Below, piece after piece: positions 8,468-17,671 of a stretch of DNA of 64,000 nucleotides. Under the pieces are notes generated by a model, which saw nothing but the letters and a program-made list of their open reading frames with translations, did no database searches and was not told the DNA's origin. This DNA comes from Xanthomonas nasturtii (GTDB lineage: Bacteria; Pseudomonadota; Gammaproteobacteria; Xanthomonadales; Xanthomonadaceae). The position numbers were made by a program, and so were the translations under genes. Position 1 is the first letter of the stretch, and every line of letters starts with the position of its first letter. The DNA lies in contig NZ_LYMI01000034.1 in NCBI RefSeq assembly GCF_001660815.1, positions 62,001-126,000 on the forward strand. The letters run 5' to 3'.

Positions 8468-9718
8468 TCATTGCAAGTCGCGCAGATCCAGCTTGCGTAG
8501 CTTCGGCGCCTTCCACGCTGTGGTGGCGACCACGCCCAGCGTGACGCAGCCGCCGATCACCACCGCCGGCACCAGGCCGACCAGGCGCGCCATCACCCCG
8601 TCGTAGAACGCGCCCAGCTCGTTGGAAGAGCCGATGAAGATGCCGTTGATCGAAGAGACCCGGCCGCGCATCGCATCGGGCGTGGCCAGCTGCAGGATGG
8701 TCTGACGCACCACCACCGACACTCCGTCGCACATCCCGTACACCAGCAGGATCGCCGCCGACAGCCAGAAATGGCGCGACAGCCCGAAGGCGATGGTGCA
8801 TAGCCCGAACCCTGCCACCGACAGCAACAGCACGCGCCCGGCATTGCGCTGCAGCGGGTGCCGCGCCAGCCATACGCCGACCACGATCGAGCCCAGCGCA
8901 GGCGCGCCACGCAGGATGCCCAGGCCTTCCGGGCCGTAATGCAGGATGTCGTGGATGAAGGCCGGCAGCATCGACACCGCGCCGCCCAGCAACACCGAGA
9001 ACATGTCCAGCGCCATTGCGCCGAGCATGATCTGGTTGGACAGCACGAACTGCGCGCCTTCGGCGATGCTGCGGAAGATCGGCGCACGTGGGCCTTCGCT
9101 GACCGGCTCGCTGACGCGCAACAGCGCCAATGCCAGGATCGCCAGCATCGCCACGCTGGCGGCCACGCCGTAGGACAGGCCCTTGCCGCCCCAGCCGACC
9201 AGCACGCCGCCCAGCGCCGGGCCGATCACCATGCCGGCCTGGAAGGTGACGCTGCCGATGCTGGCACCGCGCGCGAACGCTTCGCGCGGCAGTGCACGTG
9301 CGAACAAGGCGTTGTAGACCGGCGACAGGAACGAACGCGCCGCGCCGGTCAGCGCAATGGCGGCATAGATCGGCCACACGCCGTTGACCGGCAGCCAGCC
9401 TTGCGTGATCGCCAACAGCAGCAGTGCGGTCGCCACCAGGCCCAGCACCGCGACCATGCCCAGCCGGCGACGCGGCAGGTGATCGACCAGGTAGCCGGCA
9501 AACGGGGCGATGCAGAAGAACGGCAGGATTTCGGCCAGACCGATCAACCCCAGCGAGAGCGGGTTGCCGGTGATTTCGTAGATATGCCAACCGACCGTGA
9601 CCGCGACGATCTGGTACGACAGCATCGCCGCCACGCGGTACAGCAGCACCAGGCCAAACCCTGGATGGGCGAACAGCGTGCGCAGCGAATCGGCAGGCGA
9701 GGGGGCGGGCGTGCTCAC
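8468..9718 (-). CDS. MFS transporter (EntS-like efflux family)
   Basis: The product is 416 aa with about 12 transmembrane segments and the motif GYLVDHLPRRRLG after segment 2, as in the MFS_3/EntS-type exporters. The substrate is not readable from sequence. The start is GTG at 9718, overlapping the sufE stop as GTGA, so it is translationally coupled to sufE; a longer shadow frame through this gene is rejected. It ends 63 bases before the bidirectional terminator. The sufE link hints at no particular substrate. Confidence 0.85.
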   Translation of the reverse strand: MSTPAPSPADSLRTLFAHPGFGLVLLYRVAAMLSYQIVAVTVGWHIYEITGNPLSLGLIGLAEILPFFCIAPFAGYLVDHLPRRRLGMVAVLGLVATALLLLAITQGWLPVNGVWPIYAAIALTGAARSFLSPVYNALFARALPREAFARGASIGSVTFQAGMVIGPALGGVLVGWGGKGLSYGVAASVAMLAILALALLRVSEPVSEGPRAPIFRSIAEGAQFVLSNQIMLGAMALDMFSVLLGGAVSMLPAFIHDILHYGPEGLGILRGAPALGSIVVGVWLARHPLQRNAGRVLLLSVAGFGLCTIAFGLSRHFWLSAAILLVYGMCDGVSVVVRQTILQLATPDAMRGRVSSINGIFIGSSNELGAFYDGVMARLVGLVPAVVIGGCVTLGVVATTAWKAPKLRKLDLRDLQ

Positions 9719-10152
9719 TGCTGCGCGCGCGCGGTGTCGCGGATGAAGGCCAGCATCGCGGCCACGCCGTTGCTGCGGGTCGGCGACAGGTGCTTGGCCA
9801 ACCCAATGCCGGCGATGTAGTCCGGCTCGGTGGCCAGAATCTCCTGCGCGCTACGCCCGGAATACACGCGCAATGCCAGATAGATGAGCCCGGAGACGAT
9901 GGCCGAATCGCTGACGGCATGGAAGTCCAGCCGCTCGGCACTGCCCTCCGGCACGATCCATACCATCGACTGGCAGCCGTGCAGGCGGTGTTCTTCGGTC
10001 TTCCACTGTTCGGGGAAGGTGGGCAGTTTGCGGCCCAGGTCGATCAGGTACTGGTAGCGCTCGGACCAGTCGCCGAAGAAGGAGAACTCCTCGGCGATGG
10101 TGGCCTGCGCTTGGAGGGCCGTGGGTTCTAGCGGGAAGGGGGAGGTGGTCAT
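9715..10152 (-). CDS. sufE: SufE-family cysteine desulfuration protein
   Basis: The product is 145 aa. SufE accepts sulfur from the SufS cysteine desulfurase for Fe-S cluster assembly. The catalytic cysteine is C60 in LHGCQSMVW, matching the GCQS motif of the family, and FGDWSERYQYLIDLGRKLP is the usual N-terminal signature. The start at 10152 is chosen because it precedes the conserved part with typical family length; the open frame extends upstream into repeat DNA and has no homology there. It is first in a two-gene group with the MFS transporter; no other suf genes are nearby. Confidence 0.92.
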   Translation of the reverse strand: MTTSPFPLEPTALQAQATIAEEFSFFGDWSERYQYLIDLGRKLPTFPEQWKTEEHRLHGCQSMVWIVPEGSAERLDFHAVSDSAIVSGLIYLALRVYSGRSAQEILATEPDYIAGIGLAKHLSPTRSNGVAAMLAFIRDTARAQQ

Positions 10153-11203
10153 TAAAAATCCAGAATCGTTCGGTGATAGCCCTGCCGGCGAAATCGGAAG
10201 GGTGCGCAGCTCCCATTGGGGAGAAGGCGCGGTCTGCGCGCCACTGGCGTGCGTGCGTTGGAGCGCCCGCGCCGCCAGCGCGGGCCGGGGCGCGGAGCGG
10301 GGTGATGGTATGGACGAAGCCCGCTGGAATTCGGTGCGGGTGCTTCGCTCATCTCTGAAAAATCGATACACGTGGCGTCGCCCGTACCCTCATCCGGCGC
10401 TGCGCGCCACCTTCTCCCGGTGGGAGAAGTGACAGGCGTGTGCGTCGGAAAGAGGGGTATGCACGTGCGGTTTCAAAAATAAGTACGTCAAAGGAGTGCG
10501 TCGTGGGATCGGACATTGCCATGAACCAGCCCCTCTCCTGCCGGGAGAGGAGTTGGGGTGAGGGTACGTGCGAAGCCCGCTGGAATTCGGTGCGGGTGCT
10601 TCGCTCATCTCTGAAAAATCGATACACGTGGCGTCGCCCGTACCCTCATCCGGCGCTGCGCGCCACCTTCTCCCGGTGGGAGAAGTGACAGGCGTGTGCG
10701 TCGGAAAGAGGGGTATGCACGTGCGGTTTCAAAAATAAGTACGTCAAAGGAGTGCGTCGTGGGATCGGACATTGCCATGAACCAGCCCCTCTCCTGCCGG
10801 GAGAGGAGTTGGGGTGAGGGTACGTGCGAAGCCCGCTGGAATTCGGTGCGGGTGCTTCGCTCATCTCTGAAAAATCGATACACGTGGCGTCGCCCGTACC
10901 CTCATCCGGCGCTGCGCGCCACCTTCTCCCGGTGGGAGAAGTGACAGGCGTGTGCGTCGGAAAGAGGGGTATGCAGGTGCGGTTTCAAAAATAAGTACGT
11001 CAAAGGAGTGCGTCGTGGGATCGGGCATTGCCATGAACCAGCCCCTCTCCCGCCGGGAGAGGGGTTGGGGTGAGGGTACGTGCGAAGCCCGCTGGAATTC
11101 GCTGCGGGTGCTTCGCTCATCTCTGAAAAATCGATACACGTGGCTTCGCCCGTACCCTCATCCGGCGCTGCGCGCCACCTTCTCCCGGTGGGAGAAGGCA
11201 GGG
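10153..11203. other. 1.05-kb intergenic region dominated by a tandem repeat
   Basis: No gene was found between sufE and cysS, both on the minus strand. From 10315 to 11197 it consists of the 256-bp tandem array; 10153-10314 is the unique upstream flank of sufE. Identical small open frames recur every 256 bases on both strands only because the DNA repeats; they have no coding signature. Confidence 0.8.
10315..11197. repeat. 256-bp tandem repeat array, three full units plus partial fourth
   Basis: Units begin at 10315, 10571 and 10827 (period exactly 256), followed by a partial unit 11083-11197. Each unit has about 155 bases of the dispersed repeat family (seen whole at 10530-10685, 10786-10941 and 11042-11197) and about 100 bases of spacer containing TTTCAAAAATAAGTACGTC. 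Units one and two look identical or nearly so; the third differs at a few positions, and the partial fourth also at a couple. This pattern indicates recent duplication by unequal crossing over or slippage. Confidence 0.95.
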
Positions 11204-12625
11204 TCATGCGCGCTTCCAGCGTACGCCTTGCGGGGTGTCTTCGAGCACGATGCCTTCGTCGGCCAGCTGCGTGCGGATGGCGTCGGCGCGGGCGAAATCC
11301 TTGGCCTTCTTCGCGGCACTGCGTTGTTCCACCAGCGCGGTGATGCGCGCATCGTCGTCGGCGTCGGTGCCGCGCGAGAACCAGGCGGACGGGTCCTGCT
11401 GCAGCAGCCCCAGGGCCAGCCCGGCACCCAGTAGTTCGGCCTTGGCACGTTGCAATGCGGCAAGACGCTCCGTGCTGGATGCATCGGTCTGGCCACCGGC
11501 GCGCGCCAGTTCAAGCAGCGCCCGGTTCGCATCCTTCGCAAGCTTTGCCAGCACCGCAAGCGCCAGAGGCGTGTTGAGATCGTCGTCGAGCGCGTCTTCT
11601 ATCGGCTGCGGAATCGCAGGCTCCGCTTCGATCGCTTGCAGGCCCCGCAATGTCCCGTACAAGCCATCCAGCCGCTTGACTTGATCCTCGATCAACGCCT
11701 CGGACCAATCCAGCGGCTGCCGGTAATGCGCGCTCAGCAGCGCAAGACGCAGCGCTTCGGGCGGGTGCCTGGCAATGAGGTCGTGCACGGTTTCGATGTT
11801 GCCCAGCGACTTGCTCATCTTCGCGCCGCTGAAATTGAGCATGCCGTTGTGCAGCCAGACGCGCGCAAACGTCGCCCCGCCGTGGGCGCACTCGCTTTGC
11901 GCAATCTCGTTTTCGTGGTGCGGGAACTGCAGGTCCACGCCACCGGCATGGATGTCGATGGTCGGACCCAGGTGCGCGGCGGCCATCGCCGAGCATTCGA
12001 TATGCCAGCCGGGGCGGCCACGGCCCCAGGGCGAGTCCCAGCCGGGCAGGTCGTCGCTGGAGGGCTTCCACAGCACGAAGTCGCCGGGGTCGCGCTTGTA
12101 AGGCGCCACGTCCACGCGCGCGCCGGCCAGCATTTCGTCCGGGTCGCGGCGCGACAGCTTGCCGTAGCCCTCGAAGCTGGCGACCGCAAACAGCACGTGG
12201 CCTTCGGCGGCGTAGGCATGTCCACTGGCGATCAACTGTTCGATCATCGCCACGATCTGCGGTATATGTGCGGTGGCCTCCGGTTCGATGTCTGGCGGCG
12301 CCACGCCGAGCGCGGCCATGTCCTGCCGGTAGATCGCGGCAAAGCGGTCGGTGATCGTGGAGATCGGCACGCCCTGTGCCTGCGCGGCGGCGTTGATCTT
12401 GTCGTCCACGTCGGTGATGTTGCGTGCGTAGCGCAGCGCCCCGTAGCGGCGCCGCAGCAGCGCGGCCAGTACGTCGAACACCACCGGGCCACGGGCGTTG
12501 CCGATATGCGCGTAGTTGTAGACGGTGGGGCCGCACACATACAGCGTGGGGCTGGACGGATCGAGCGGCGCGAACGGCTCGACCCGCCGCGTCAGATTGT
12601 TGTGCAGGCGCAGGCTCATCGGCAT
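11204..12625 (-). CDS. cysS: Cysteinyl-tRNA synthetase
   Basis: The product is 473 aa, normal for a class I CysRS, which charges tRNA-Cys in the cytoplasm. Visible motifs are the HIGH-type HIGN (40-43), KMSKS (269-273) and zinc ligands C31, C211, H236 and E240 (in [21 protein letters not shown] and FPHHENE). The C-terminal helical anticodon-binding region is complete and ends in RWKRA, immediately next to the tandem repeat. Two candidate starts, Met1 at 12625 and Met3 at 12619, are equally plausible. It is divergent from the 12776 gene, with a 150-base shared promoter region. Confidence 0.97.
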   Translation of the reverse strand: MPMSLRLHNNLTRRVEPFAPLDPSSPTLYVCGPTVYNYAHIGNARGPVVFDVLAALLRRRYGALRYARNITDVDDKINAAAQAQGVPISTITDRFAAIYRQDMAALGVAPPDIEPEATAHIPQIVAMIEQLIASGHAYAAEGHVLFAVASFEGYGKLSRRDPDEMLAGARVDVAPYKRDPGDFVLWKPSSDDLPGWDSPWGRGRPGWHIECSAMAAAHLGPTIDIHAGGVDLQFPHHENEIAQSECAHGGATFARVWLHNGMLNFSGAKMSKSLGNIETVHDLIARHPPEALRLALLSAHYRQPLDWSEALIEDQVKRLDGLYGTLRGLQAIEAEPAIPQPIEDALDDDLNTPLALAVLAKLAKDANRALLELARAGGQTDASSTERLAALQRAKAELLGAGLALGLLQQDPSAWFSRGTDADDDARITALVEQRSAAKKAKDFARADAIRTQLADEGIVLEDTPQGVRWKRA

Positions 12626-12775
12626 CTAAAAAAGGATAACCGCGCGATTCTAGCCCGTTGCGGCGCGATGGCGAATCGCTAGCCACGCGATGGCAACCGG
12701 ATGGGCTGCGTTCAGCCCAGGCTGCCGCAAGCTCCATACACTTACGTATTGCCTGGCTGCGCCCTCCTGGTACTG

Positions 12776-13288
12776 ATGCGACCTTCCCTGTTCTTCATGC
12801 TGCTGTGTGCGTTTGCCTGGCAGGCAATTCCGGTGCATGCGGCAGAGCCCGATCCCAAGAACCGGGTGGTGGTGATCGAGAACGTGAAGCTGGACTACGC
12901 GCAGGTGCTCAACGTCGAGCCGGTCTACCAGACCCTGCGCGCGACCCGTATCGAAGAACAGTGCGAGGCCGAGCAGACCGTGCCTGCCGTTGCGCTGGCC
13001 GACGATGAGGGCCGCATCAACCGCATGGTGGATTCGGTCAAGGAGATGTTTTCGCGTCGCCCCGAACCCGCCGCGCCGGCGGCAGTTCCGCCGACCAGTA
13101 CGCGCCGCAATTGCAAGGTGGTGGAGGTACCACGCGAGTTCCGGCGGCCGATCGCCTTCGACGTGGACTATGTCTACAAGGGCACCAAATACCGTTCGCG
13201 GTTGCCGGAAGATCCGGGCAACCGGCTGCGCATCCGGGTCTCGGTGACCCCGTACATTCCCGACGCCATTGTCGCACCGCCGCGCTGA
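12776..13288 (+). CDS. Conserved exported hypothetical protein
   Basis: The product is 170 aa with a clear signal peptide (MRPSLFFMLLCAFAW, cleavage near HAAEP). The start at 12776 is chosen because the signal peptide begins there; the upstream in-frame ATG at 12701 would put about 25 extra residues before it. The C-terminus (VDYVYKGTKYRSRLPEDPG, then LRIRVSVTP) resembles the end of periplasmic glycine-zipper/UmoD-type proteins, but the glycine zipper itself is absent. Two cysteines, near residues 62 and 113, could form a disulfide. Function unknown; it is monocistronic. Confidence 0.75.
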   Translation: MRPSLFFMLLCAFAWQAIPVHAAEPDPKNRVVVIENVKLDYAQVLNVEPVYQTLRATRIEEQCEAEQTVPAVALADDEGRINRMVDSVKEMFSRRPEPAAPAAVPPTSTRRNCKVVEVPREFRRPIAFDVDYVYKGTKYRSRLPEDPGNRLRIRVSVTPYIPDAIVAPPR

Positions 13289-13597
13289 CACGCACGGCGG
13301 TTGCGCCGCACCCGCATGCGTGCGAGGATTCGCGCCCTATGCAAGCAAACGCCTTTCAGCACGACACCAGCGCCGCCCGGATGGCCTCCGGCATGACCTC
13401 GCGTGCCCGCCGACCGGAATCCCACATGTTCGCTGGGTGAGCCGGGGCGTTTCGCTGTTCCGACGTTGAAAACCCAGCCCCCAGGCTGGGTTTTTTCGTT
13501 TGGTCGTCATAAAAGTTTCAACCGCAAGAAACGCGCATGTCGCGCACCCGTCGCTCCTGGCGGACCACGCAGCAGCACGCAGCACAAGGATCGATCG
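13289..13597. other. Intergenic region upstream of argF'
   Basis: This 309-base stretch separates the exported hypothetical from argF'. It contains one strong terminator-like hairpin at 13471-13492 and presumably the argF' promoter after it. No gene was found. Confidence 0.5.
13471..13498 (+). terminator. Intrinsic terminator-like hairpin before argF'
   Basis: A perfect 9-bp stem AACCCAGCC/GGCTGGGTT with a 4-base loop is followed by a T-rich run. It is 180 bases after the exported hypothetical and 105 before argF'. It may simply end upstream transcription; a leader attenuator for argF' is possible, but no leader peptide was recognised. Confidence 0.75.
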
Positions 13598-14617
13598 ATG
13601 TCACTGAAGCACTTCTTGAACACGCAGGACTGGAGCCGGGCCGAGCTGGACGCGCTGTTGACCCAGGCCGCGCTGTTCAAGCGCAACAAGCTGGGAAGCG
13701 AGCTGAAGGGCAGGTCGATCGCGCTGGTGTTCTTCAACCCCTCGATGCGCACCCGCACCAGTTTCGAGCTGGGCGCGTTCCAGTTGGGTGGGCATGCGGT
13801 GGTGCTGCAGCCGGGCAAGGATGCGTGGCCGATCGAGTTCAACCTGGGCACGGTGATGGACGGCGACACCGAAGAGCACATCGCCGAAGTGGCGCGCGTG
13901 CTGGGCCGCTATGTCGACCTGATCGGCGTGCGCGCGTTTCCGAAGTTCGTCGACTGGTCCAAGGACCGCGAGGACCAGGTGCTCAAGAGCTTTGCCAGGT
14001 ATTCGCCGGTGCCGGTGATCAACATGGAGACCATCACCCACCCGTGTCAGGAGCTGGCGCATGCGCTGGCGCTGCAGGAGCACTTCGGCACGCAGGATCT
14101 GCGCGGCAAGAAGTACGTGCTGACCTGGACCTATCACCCCAAGCCGCTGAACACCGCGGTGGCCAATTCCGCGCTGACGATCGCCACCCGCATGGGCATG
14201 GACGTGACCCTGCTGTGCCCGACGCCGGACTACATCCTGGATCAGCGCTACATGGACTGGGCGGCGCAGAACGTGGCCGAAAGCGGCGGCTCGCTGCAGG
14301 TCAGTCACGATATCGACAGCGCCTATGCCGGCGCCGATGTGGTGTATGCCAAGAGCTGGGGCGCGTTGCCGTTCTTCGGCAACTGGGAACCGGAAAAGCC
14401 GATCCGCGACCAGTACCAGCACTTCATCGTCGACGAACGCAAGATGGCGCTGACCAACAACGGCGTGTTCTCGCATTGTCTGCCGCTGCGTCGCAACGTC
14501 AAGGCCACCGACGCGGTGATGGATTCGCCCAACTGCATCGCCATCGATGAAGCCGAGAACCGTCTGCATGTGCAGAAGGCGATCATGGCCGCGCTGGTGG
14601 GCCAGAGCCGCCCGTGA
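13598..14617 (+). CDS. argF': N-acetylornithine carbamoyltransferase
   Basis: The product is 339 aa, the length of the characterised Xanthomonas enzyme. It transfers a carbamoyl group to N-acetylornithine, giving N-acetylcitrulline, in place of ordinary ornithine carbamoyltransferase. The carbamoyl-phosphate motif is SMRTRTSFE (49-57). E92, which excludes succinylornithine, and K302, the carboxylated lysine of the family, are both at the expected numbers; HPCQE (148-152) and HCLPLRRN follow the family pattern. The start at 13598 follows AAGGA. The osmC gene starts inside its stop (GTGA). It opens the arginine/proline block. Confidence 0.96.
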   Translation: MSLKHFLNTQDWSRAELDALLTQAALFKRNKLGSELKGRSIALVFFNPSMRTRTSFELGAFQLGGHAVVLQPGKDAWPIEFNLGTVMDGDTEEHIAEVARVLGRYVDLIGVRAFPKFVDWSKDREDQVLKSFARYSPVPVINMETITHPCQELAHALALQEHFGTQDLRGKKYVLTWTYHPKPLNTAVANSALTIATRMGMDVTLLCPTPDYILDQRYMDWAAQNVAESGGSLQVSHDIDSAYAGADVVYAKSWGALPFFGNWEPEKPIRDQYQHFIVDERKMALTNNGVFSHCLPLRRNVKATDAVMDSPNCIAIDEAENRLHVQKAIMAALVGQSRP

Positions 14618-15084
14618 GCCACCACACGCATCGCTATGCCGCCCGTGTCACCTGGACCGGTGACCGCGGGCAGGGTACGCACAACTATCGCAGCTATGGC
14701 CGCGAACACGAGATTGCCATTGCCGGCAAGCCGCCGATCGTCGGGTCCTCGGACCCGCTGTTTCGCGGCGATGCGGGGCTGCACAATCCCGAAGATCTGC
14801 TGGTGTCGTCGCTGTCGGCCTGCCACATGCTGTGGTACCTGCATCTGGCTGCCGAGTCCGGCATCGTGGTGCGCGGCTATGTGGACGATGCGCTGGGCTG
14901 CATGCTGACCAATGCCGACAGCGGCCGCTTCAGCGAAGTGGTGCTCAAGCCCACGGTGACGATTTCTGCCGGCGACCCGGCAACCGCCGAGGCATTGCAT
15001 CATCTCGCCCATCAGGCCTGTTTCATTGCAAATTCGGTCAATTTCCCGGTGCGCTGCGAACCGCGCATCGTGGTTGCGGACTAA
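14614..15084 (+). CDS. OsmC/Ohr-family protein
   Basis: The product is 156 aa with an OsmC-like fold. Family signatures are [20 protein letters not shown] and the second region [19 protein letters not shown]; the cysteines in these two regions correspond to the usual redox-active pair area, though a third Cys makes the assignment unsure. Members reduce organic hydroperoxides, so a thiol-dependent peroxidase role is likely. The GTG start overlaps the argF' stop by four bases, so it is coupled to arginine synthesis for reasons that are not evident. It ends 29 bases before argG. Confidence 0.88.
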   Translation: MSHHTHRYAARVTWTGDRGQGTHNYRSYGREHEIAIAGKPPIVGSSDPLFRGDAGLHNPEDLLVSSLSACHMLWYLHLAAESGIVVRGYVDDALGCMLTNADSGRFSEVVLKPTVTISAGDPATAEALHHLAHQACFIANSVNFPVRCEPRIVVAD

Positions 15085-15113
15085 CTTTTTCCCTTGCCCC
15101 CAGGAACTTCGTC

Positions 15114-16307
15114 ATGAGCAGCAAAGATATCGTCCTCGCTTTTTCCGGTGGTCTCGACACGAGCTTCTGCATTCCGTATCTGCAGGAACGCGGCTATGCG
15201 GTGCACACCGTGTTCGCCGACACCGGCGGGGTGGATGCCGAAGAGCGTGAGTTCATCGAGAAGCGTGCCGCCGAACTGGGCGCGGCCAGCCATGTCACCG
15301 TCGACGGCGGCCCGGCGATCTGGGAAGGCTTCGTCAAGCCGTTCGTGTGGGCGGGCGAGGGCTACCAGGGCCAGTATCCGTTGCTGGTGTCGGACCGTTA
15401 CCTGATCGTGGATGCCGCGCTCAAGCGCGCCGAAGAACTGGGCACGCGCATCATTGCGCACGGTTGCACCGGCATGGGCAACGATCAGGTGCGCTTCGAC
15501 CTGGCGGTGAAGGCCTTGGGCGATTACCAGATCGTGGCGCCGATTCGTGAAATCCAGAAGGAACATACGCAGACGCGTGCATATGAGCAGAAGTATCTGG
15601 AAGCGCGCGGTTTCGGCGTGCGTGCCAAGCAGCAGGCCTACACCATCAACGAGAATCTGCTGGGCCTGACCATGTCCGGCGGCGAGATCGACCGTTGGGA
15701 AGCGCCGGGCGAAGGTGCACGCGGCTGGTGCGCGCCGCGCAGCGCGTGGCCGACCGAGGCACTGACGGTGACGCTGAAGTTCGTCGAAGGCGAAGCGGTG
15801 GAACTGGATGGCAAGCCGCTGCCGGGCGCGAAGATTCTGGCCAAGCTCAACACCTTGTTCGCGCAGTACGGCGTGGGCCGTGGCGTGTACACCGGCGACA
15901 CCGTGATCGGCCTGAAGGGCCGCATCGTGTTCGAAGCACCGGGCTTGATTTCGCTGCTCACCGCGCACCGTGCGCTGGAAGATGCGGTGCTGACCAAACA
16001 GCAGAATCGCTTCAAGCCGGACGTGGCGCGCAAGTGGGTGGAGCTGGTGTACGAAGGCTTCTATCACGACCCGCTCAAGACCGATATCGAGGCGTTTTTG
16101 AAGTCCTCGCAGTCCAAGGTCAACGGCGAAGTCGTGCTGGAAACCCGCGGCGGCCGCGTCGATGCGGTGGCGGTGCGTTCGCCGCACCTGCTCAACACCA
16201 AGGGCGCGACGTATGCGCAGTCGGCCGACTGGGGTGTGGAAGAAGCCGAAGGCTTCATCAAGCTGTTCGGGATGAGCTCCACGCTGTATGCGCAGGTGAA
16301 TCGCTGA
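15114..16307 (+). CDS. argG: Argininosuccinate synthase
   Basis: The product is 397 aa. It joins citrulline and aspartate with ATP to form argininosuccinate. The ATP pyrophosphatase P-loop [10 protein letters not shown] lies at residues 8-17, and [14 protein letters not shown] is the conserved aspartate/citrulline-binding region. In this pathway the citrulline comes from deacetylation of acetylcitrulline by the downstream ArgE'. The ATG at 15114 follows CAGGAA. It is followed by a dispersed repeat rather than an overlapping gene, so a transcript boundary or attenuation point is possible there. Confidence 0.97.
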   Translation: MSSKDIVLAFSGGLDTSFCIPYLQERGYAVHTVFADTGGVDAEEREFIEKRAAELGAASHVTVDGGPAIWEGFVKPFVWAGEGYQGQYPLLVSDRYLIVDAALKRAEELGTRIIAHGCTGMGNDQVRFDLAVKALGDYQIVAPIREIQKEHTQTRAYEQKYLEARGFGVRAKQQAYTINENLLGLTMSGGEIDRWEAPGEGARGWCAPRSAWPTEALTVTLKFVEGEAVELDGKPLPGAKILAKLNTLFAQYGVGRGVYTGDTVIGLKGRIVFEAPGLISLLTAHRALEDAVLTKQQNRFKPDVARKWVELVYEGFYHDPLKTDIEAFLKSSQSKVNGEVVLETRGGRVDAVAVRSPHLLNTKGATYAQSADWGVEEAEGFIKLFGMSSTLYAQVNR

Positions 16308-16317
16308 GGTTCTAAAG

Positions 16318-16443
16318 CCCCTCTCCCCTCGGGAGAGGGGTTGGGGTGAGGGTACGGAGCGAAGCTCTCGAGATGTTCAGTGCACTAGGCTTCGCCCGCA
16401 CCCTCATCCGCCCCTTCGGGGCACCTTCTCCCGAGGGGAGAAG
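16318..16443. repeat. Dispersed inverted intergenic repeat, copy 2
   Basis: Same organisation as 4591-4717: an outer CCCCTCTCCC/GGGAGAGGGG hairpin, TTGGGGTGAGGGTACGG, a central CGAAGC...GCTTCG pair, CCCTCATCCGCCCCTTCGGGG and a terminal CTTCTCCC/GGGAGAAG hairpin. It sits between argG and argE' and could affect readthrough or mRNA stability. Confidence 0.85.
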
Positions 16444-16525
16444 GAATAGCTTCGATGAGATGAGCTGTTTGCGCACCTTCCTTACTTCCGTTTAGCCGCT
16501 GCTTCGGACCTTTGATCGAACCGAT

Positions 16526-17626
16526 ATGACCGATCTACTCGCATCCACCCTGACGCACCTGGAAACGCTGGTGTCCTTCGACACCCGTAATCCGCCGCGT
16601 GCGATCGCTGCCGAGGGCGGCATCTTCGATTACTTGCGTGCGCAGCTGCCCGGTTTCCAGGTCGAGGTGATCGACCACGGTGCCGGCGCGGTGAGCTTGT
16701 ATGCGGTGCGTGGAAAGCCCAACTACCTGTTCAATGTGCATCTGGACACCGTGCCGGATTCGCCGCACTGGAGTGCCGACCCGCACGTGATGCGGCGCAC
16801 CGACGACCGCGTGATCGGTCTGGGCGTGTGCGACATCAAGGGCGCGGCAGCGGCATTGGTGGCGGCGGCCAATGCCGGCGATGGCGACGCGGCGTTTCTG
16901 TTTTCGTCCGACGAAGAAGCCAACGACCCGCGCTGTATCGCGGCGTTTCTGGCGCGCGGCCTGCCGTATGAGGCGGTGCTGGTGGCCGAGCCCACCATGA
17001 GCGAAGCGGTGCTGGCACACCGTGGCATCAGTTCGGTACTGATGCGGTTTGCCGGCCGTGCCGGGCATGCATCCGGCAAGCAGGATCCGTCTGCAAGCGC
17101 CTTGCACCAGGCCATGCGCTGGGGCGGCAAGGCGCTGGATCATGTCGAGTCGCTGGCGCATGCACGCTTCGGCGGATTGACCGGATTGCGCTTCAACATC
17201 GGCCGTGTCGATGGCGGCATCAAGGCCAACATGATTGCGCCGGCGGCCGAGCTGCGGTTCGGATTTCGCCCGTTGCCGTCGATGGACGTGGATGGCTTGC
17301 TGGCGACCTTTGCCGGGTTTGCCGACCCGGCAGCGGCGCATTTCGAAGAAACCTTTCGCGGACCGAGTCTGCCCTCCGGCGACATCGCGCGTGCAGAAGA
17401 ACGTCGCCTGGCCGCACGCGACGTGGCCGATGCGCTGGAGTTGCCGATCGGCAACGCAGTGGACTTCTGGACCGAGGCCTCGCTGTTTTCGGCAGGCGGC
17501 TACACCGCGCTGGTCTACGGCCCGGGCGATATCGCGCAGGCGCATACCGCCGATGAGTTCGTCACGCTGGCGCAGTTGCAGCGTTACGCCGAGTCGGTGC
17601 ACCGCATCATCAACGGTTTCCCGTAA
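16526..17626 (+). CDS. argE': M20-family deacetylase, acetylcitrulline/acetylornithine type
   Basis: The product is 366 aa, a zinc M20 peptidase. Metal and catalytic residues are recognisable: H72 and D74 (NVHLDTVP), D103 (VCDIKGA), E130/E131 (SSDEEAND), E155 (VAEPTMSE) and a His in QAHTADEF near the C-terminus. The dimerisation domain lies around residues 170-270. In Xanthomonas the homologous enzyme removes acetate from N-acetylcitrulline to give citrulline, consistent with argF' just upstream; activity on acetylornithine is also possible. The ATG at 16526 lacks a strong Shine-Dalgarno. Confidence 0.92.
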   Translation: MTDLLASTLTHLETLVSFDTRNPPRAIAAEGGIFDYLRAQLPGFQVEVIDHGAGAVSLYAVRGKPNYLFNVHLDTVPDSPHWSADPHVMRRTDDRVIGLGVCDIKGAAAALVAAANAGDGDAAFLFSSDEEANDPRCIAAFLARGLPYEAVLVAEPTMSEAVLAHRGISSVLMRFAGRAGHASGKQDPSASALHQAMRWGGKALDHVESLAHARFGGLTGLRFNIGRVDGGIKANMIAPAAELRFGFRPLPSMDVDGLLATFAGFADPAAAHFEETFRGPSLPSGDIARAEERRLAARDVADALELPIGNAVDFWTEASLFSAGGYTALVYGPGDIAQAHTADEFVTLAQLQRYAESVHRIINGFP

Positions 17627-17671
17627 CCGCCCCCGCGCCGGGCGCCTTTCTTTCCTCTTTCGATCACGGCA

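Noticed and set aside
10349-11139. Repeated 92-residue frames every 256 bases that look like a duplicated small gene
   Set aside because: They arise from the tandem repeat itself; no codon bias, start signal or family match.
10315-11197. CRISPR array
   Set aside because: Units are 256 bases with no short repeat/variable spacer alternation, and no cas genes are nearby.
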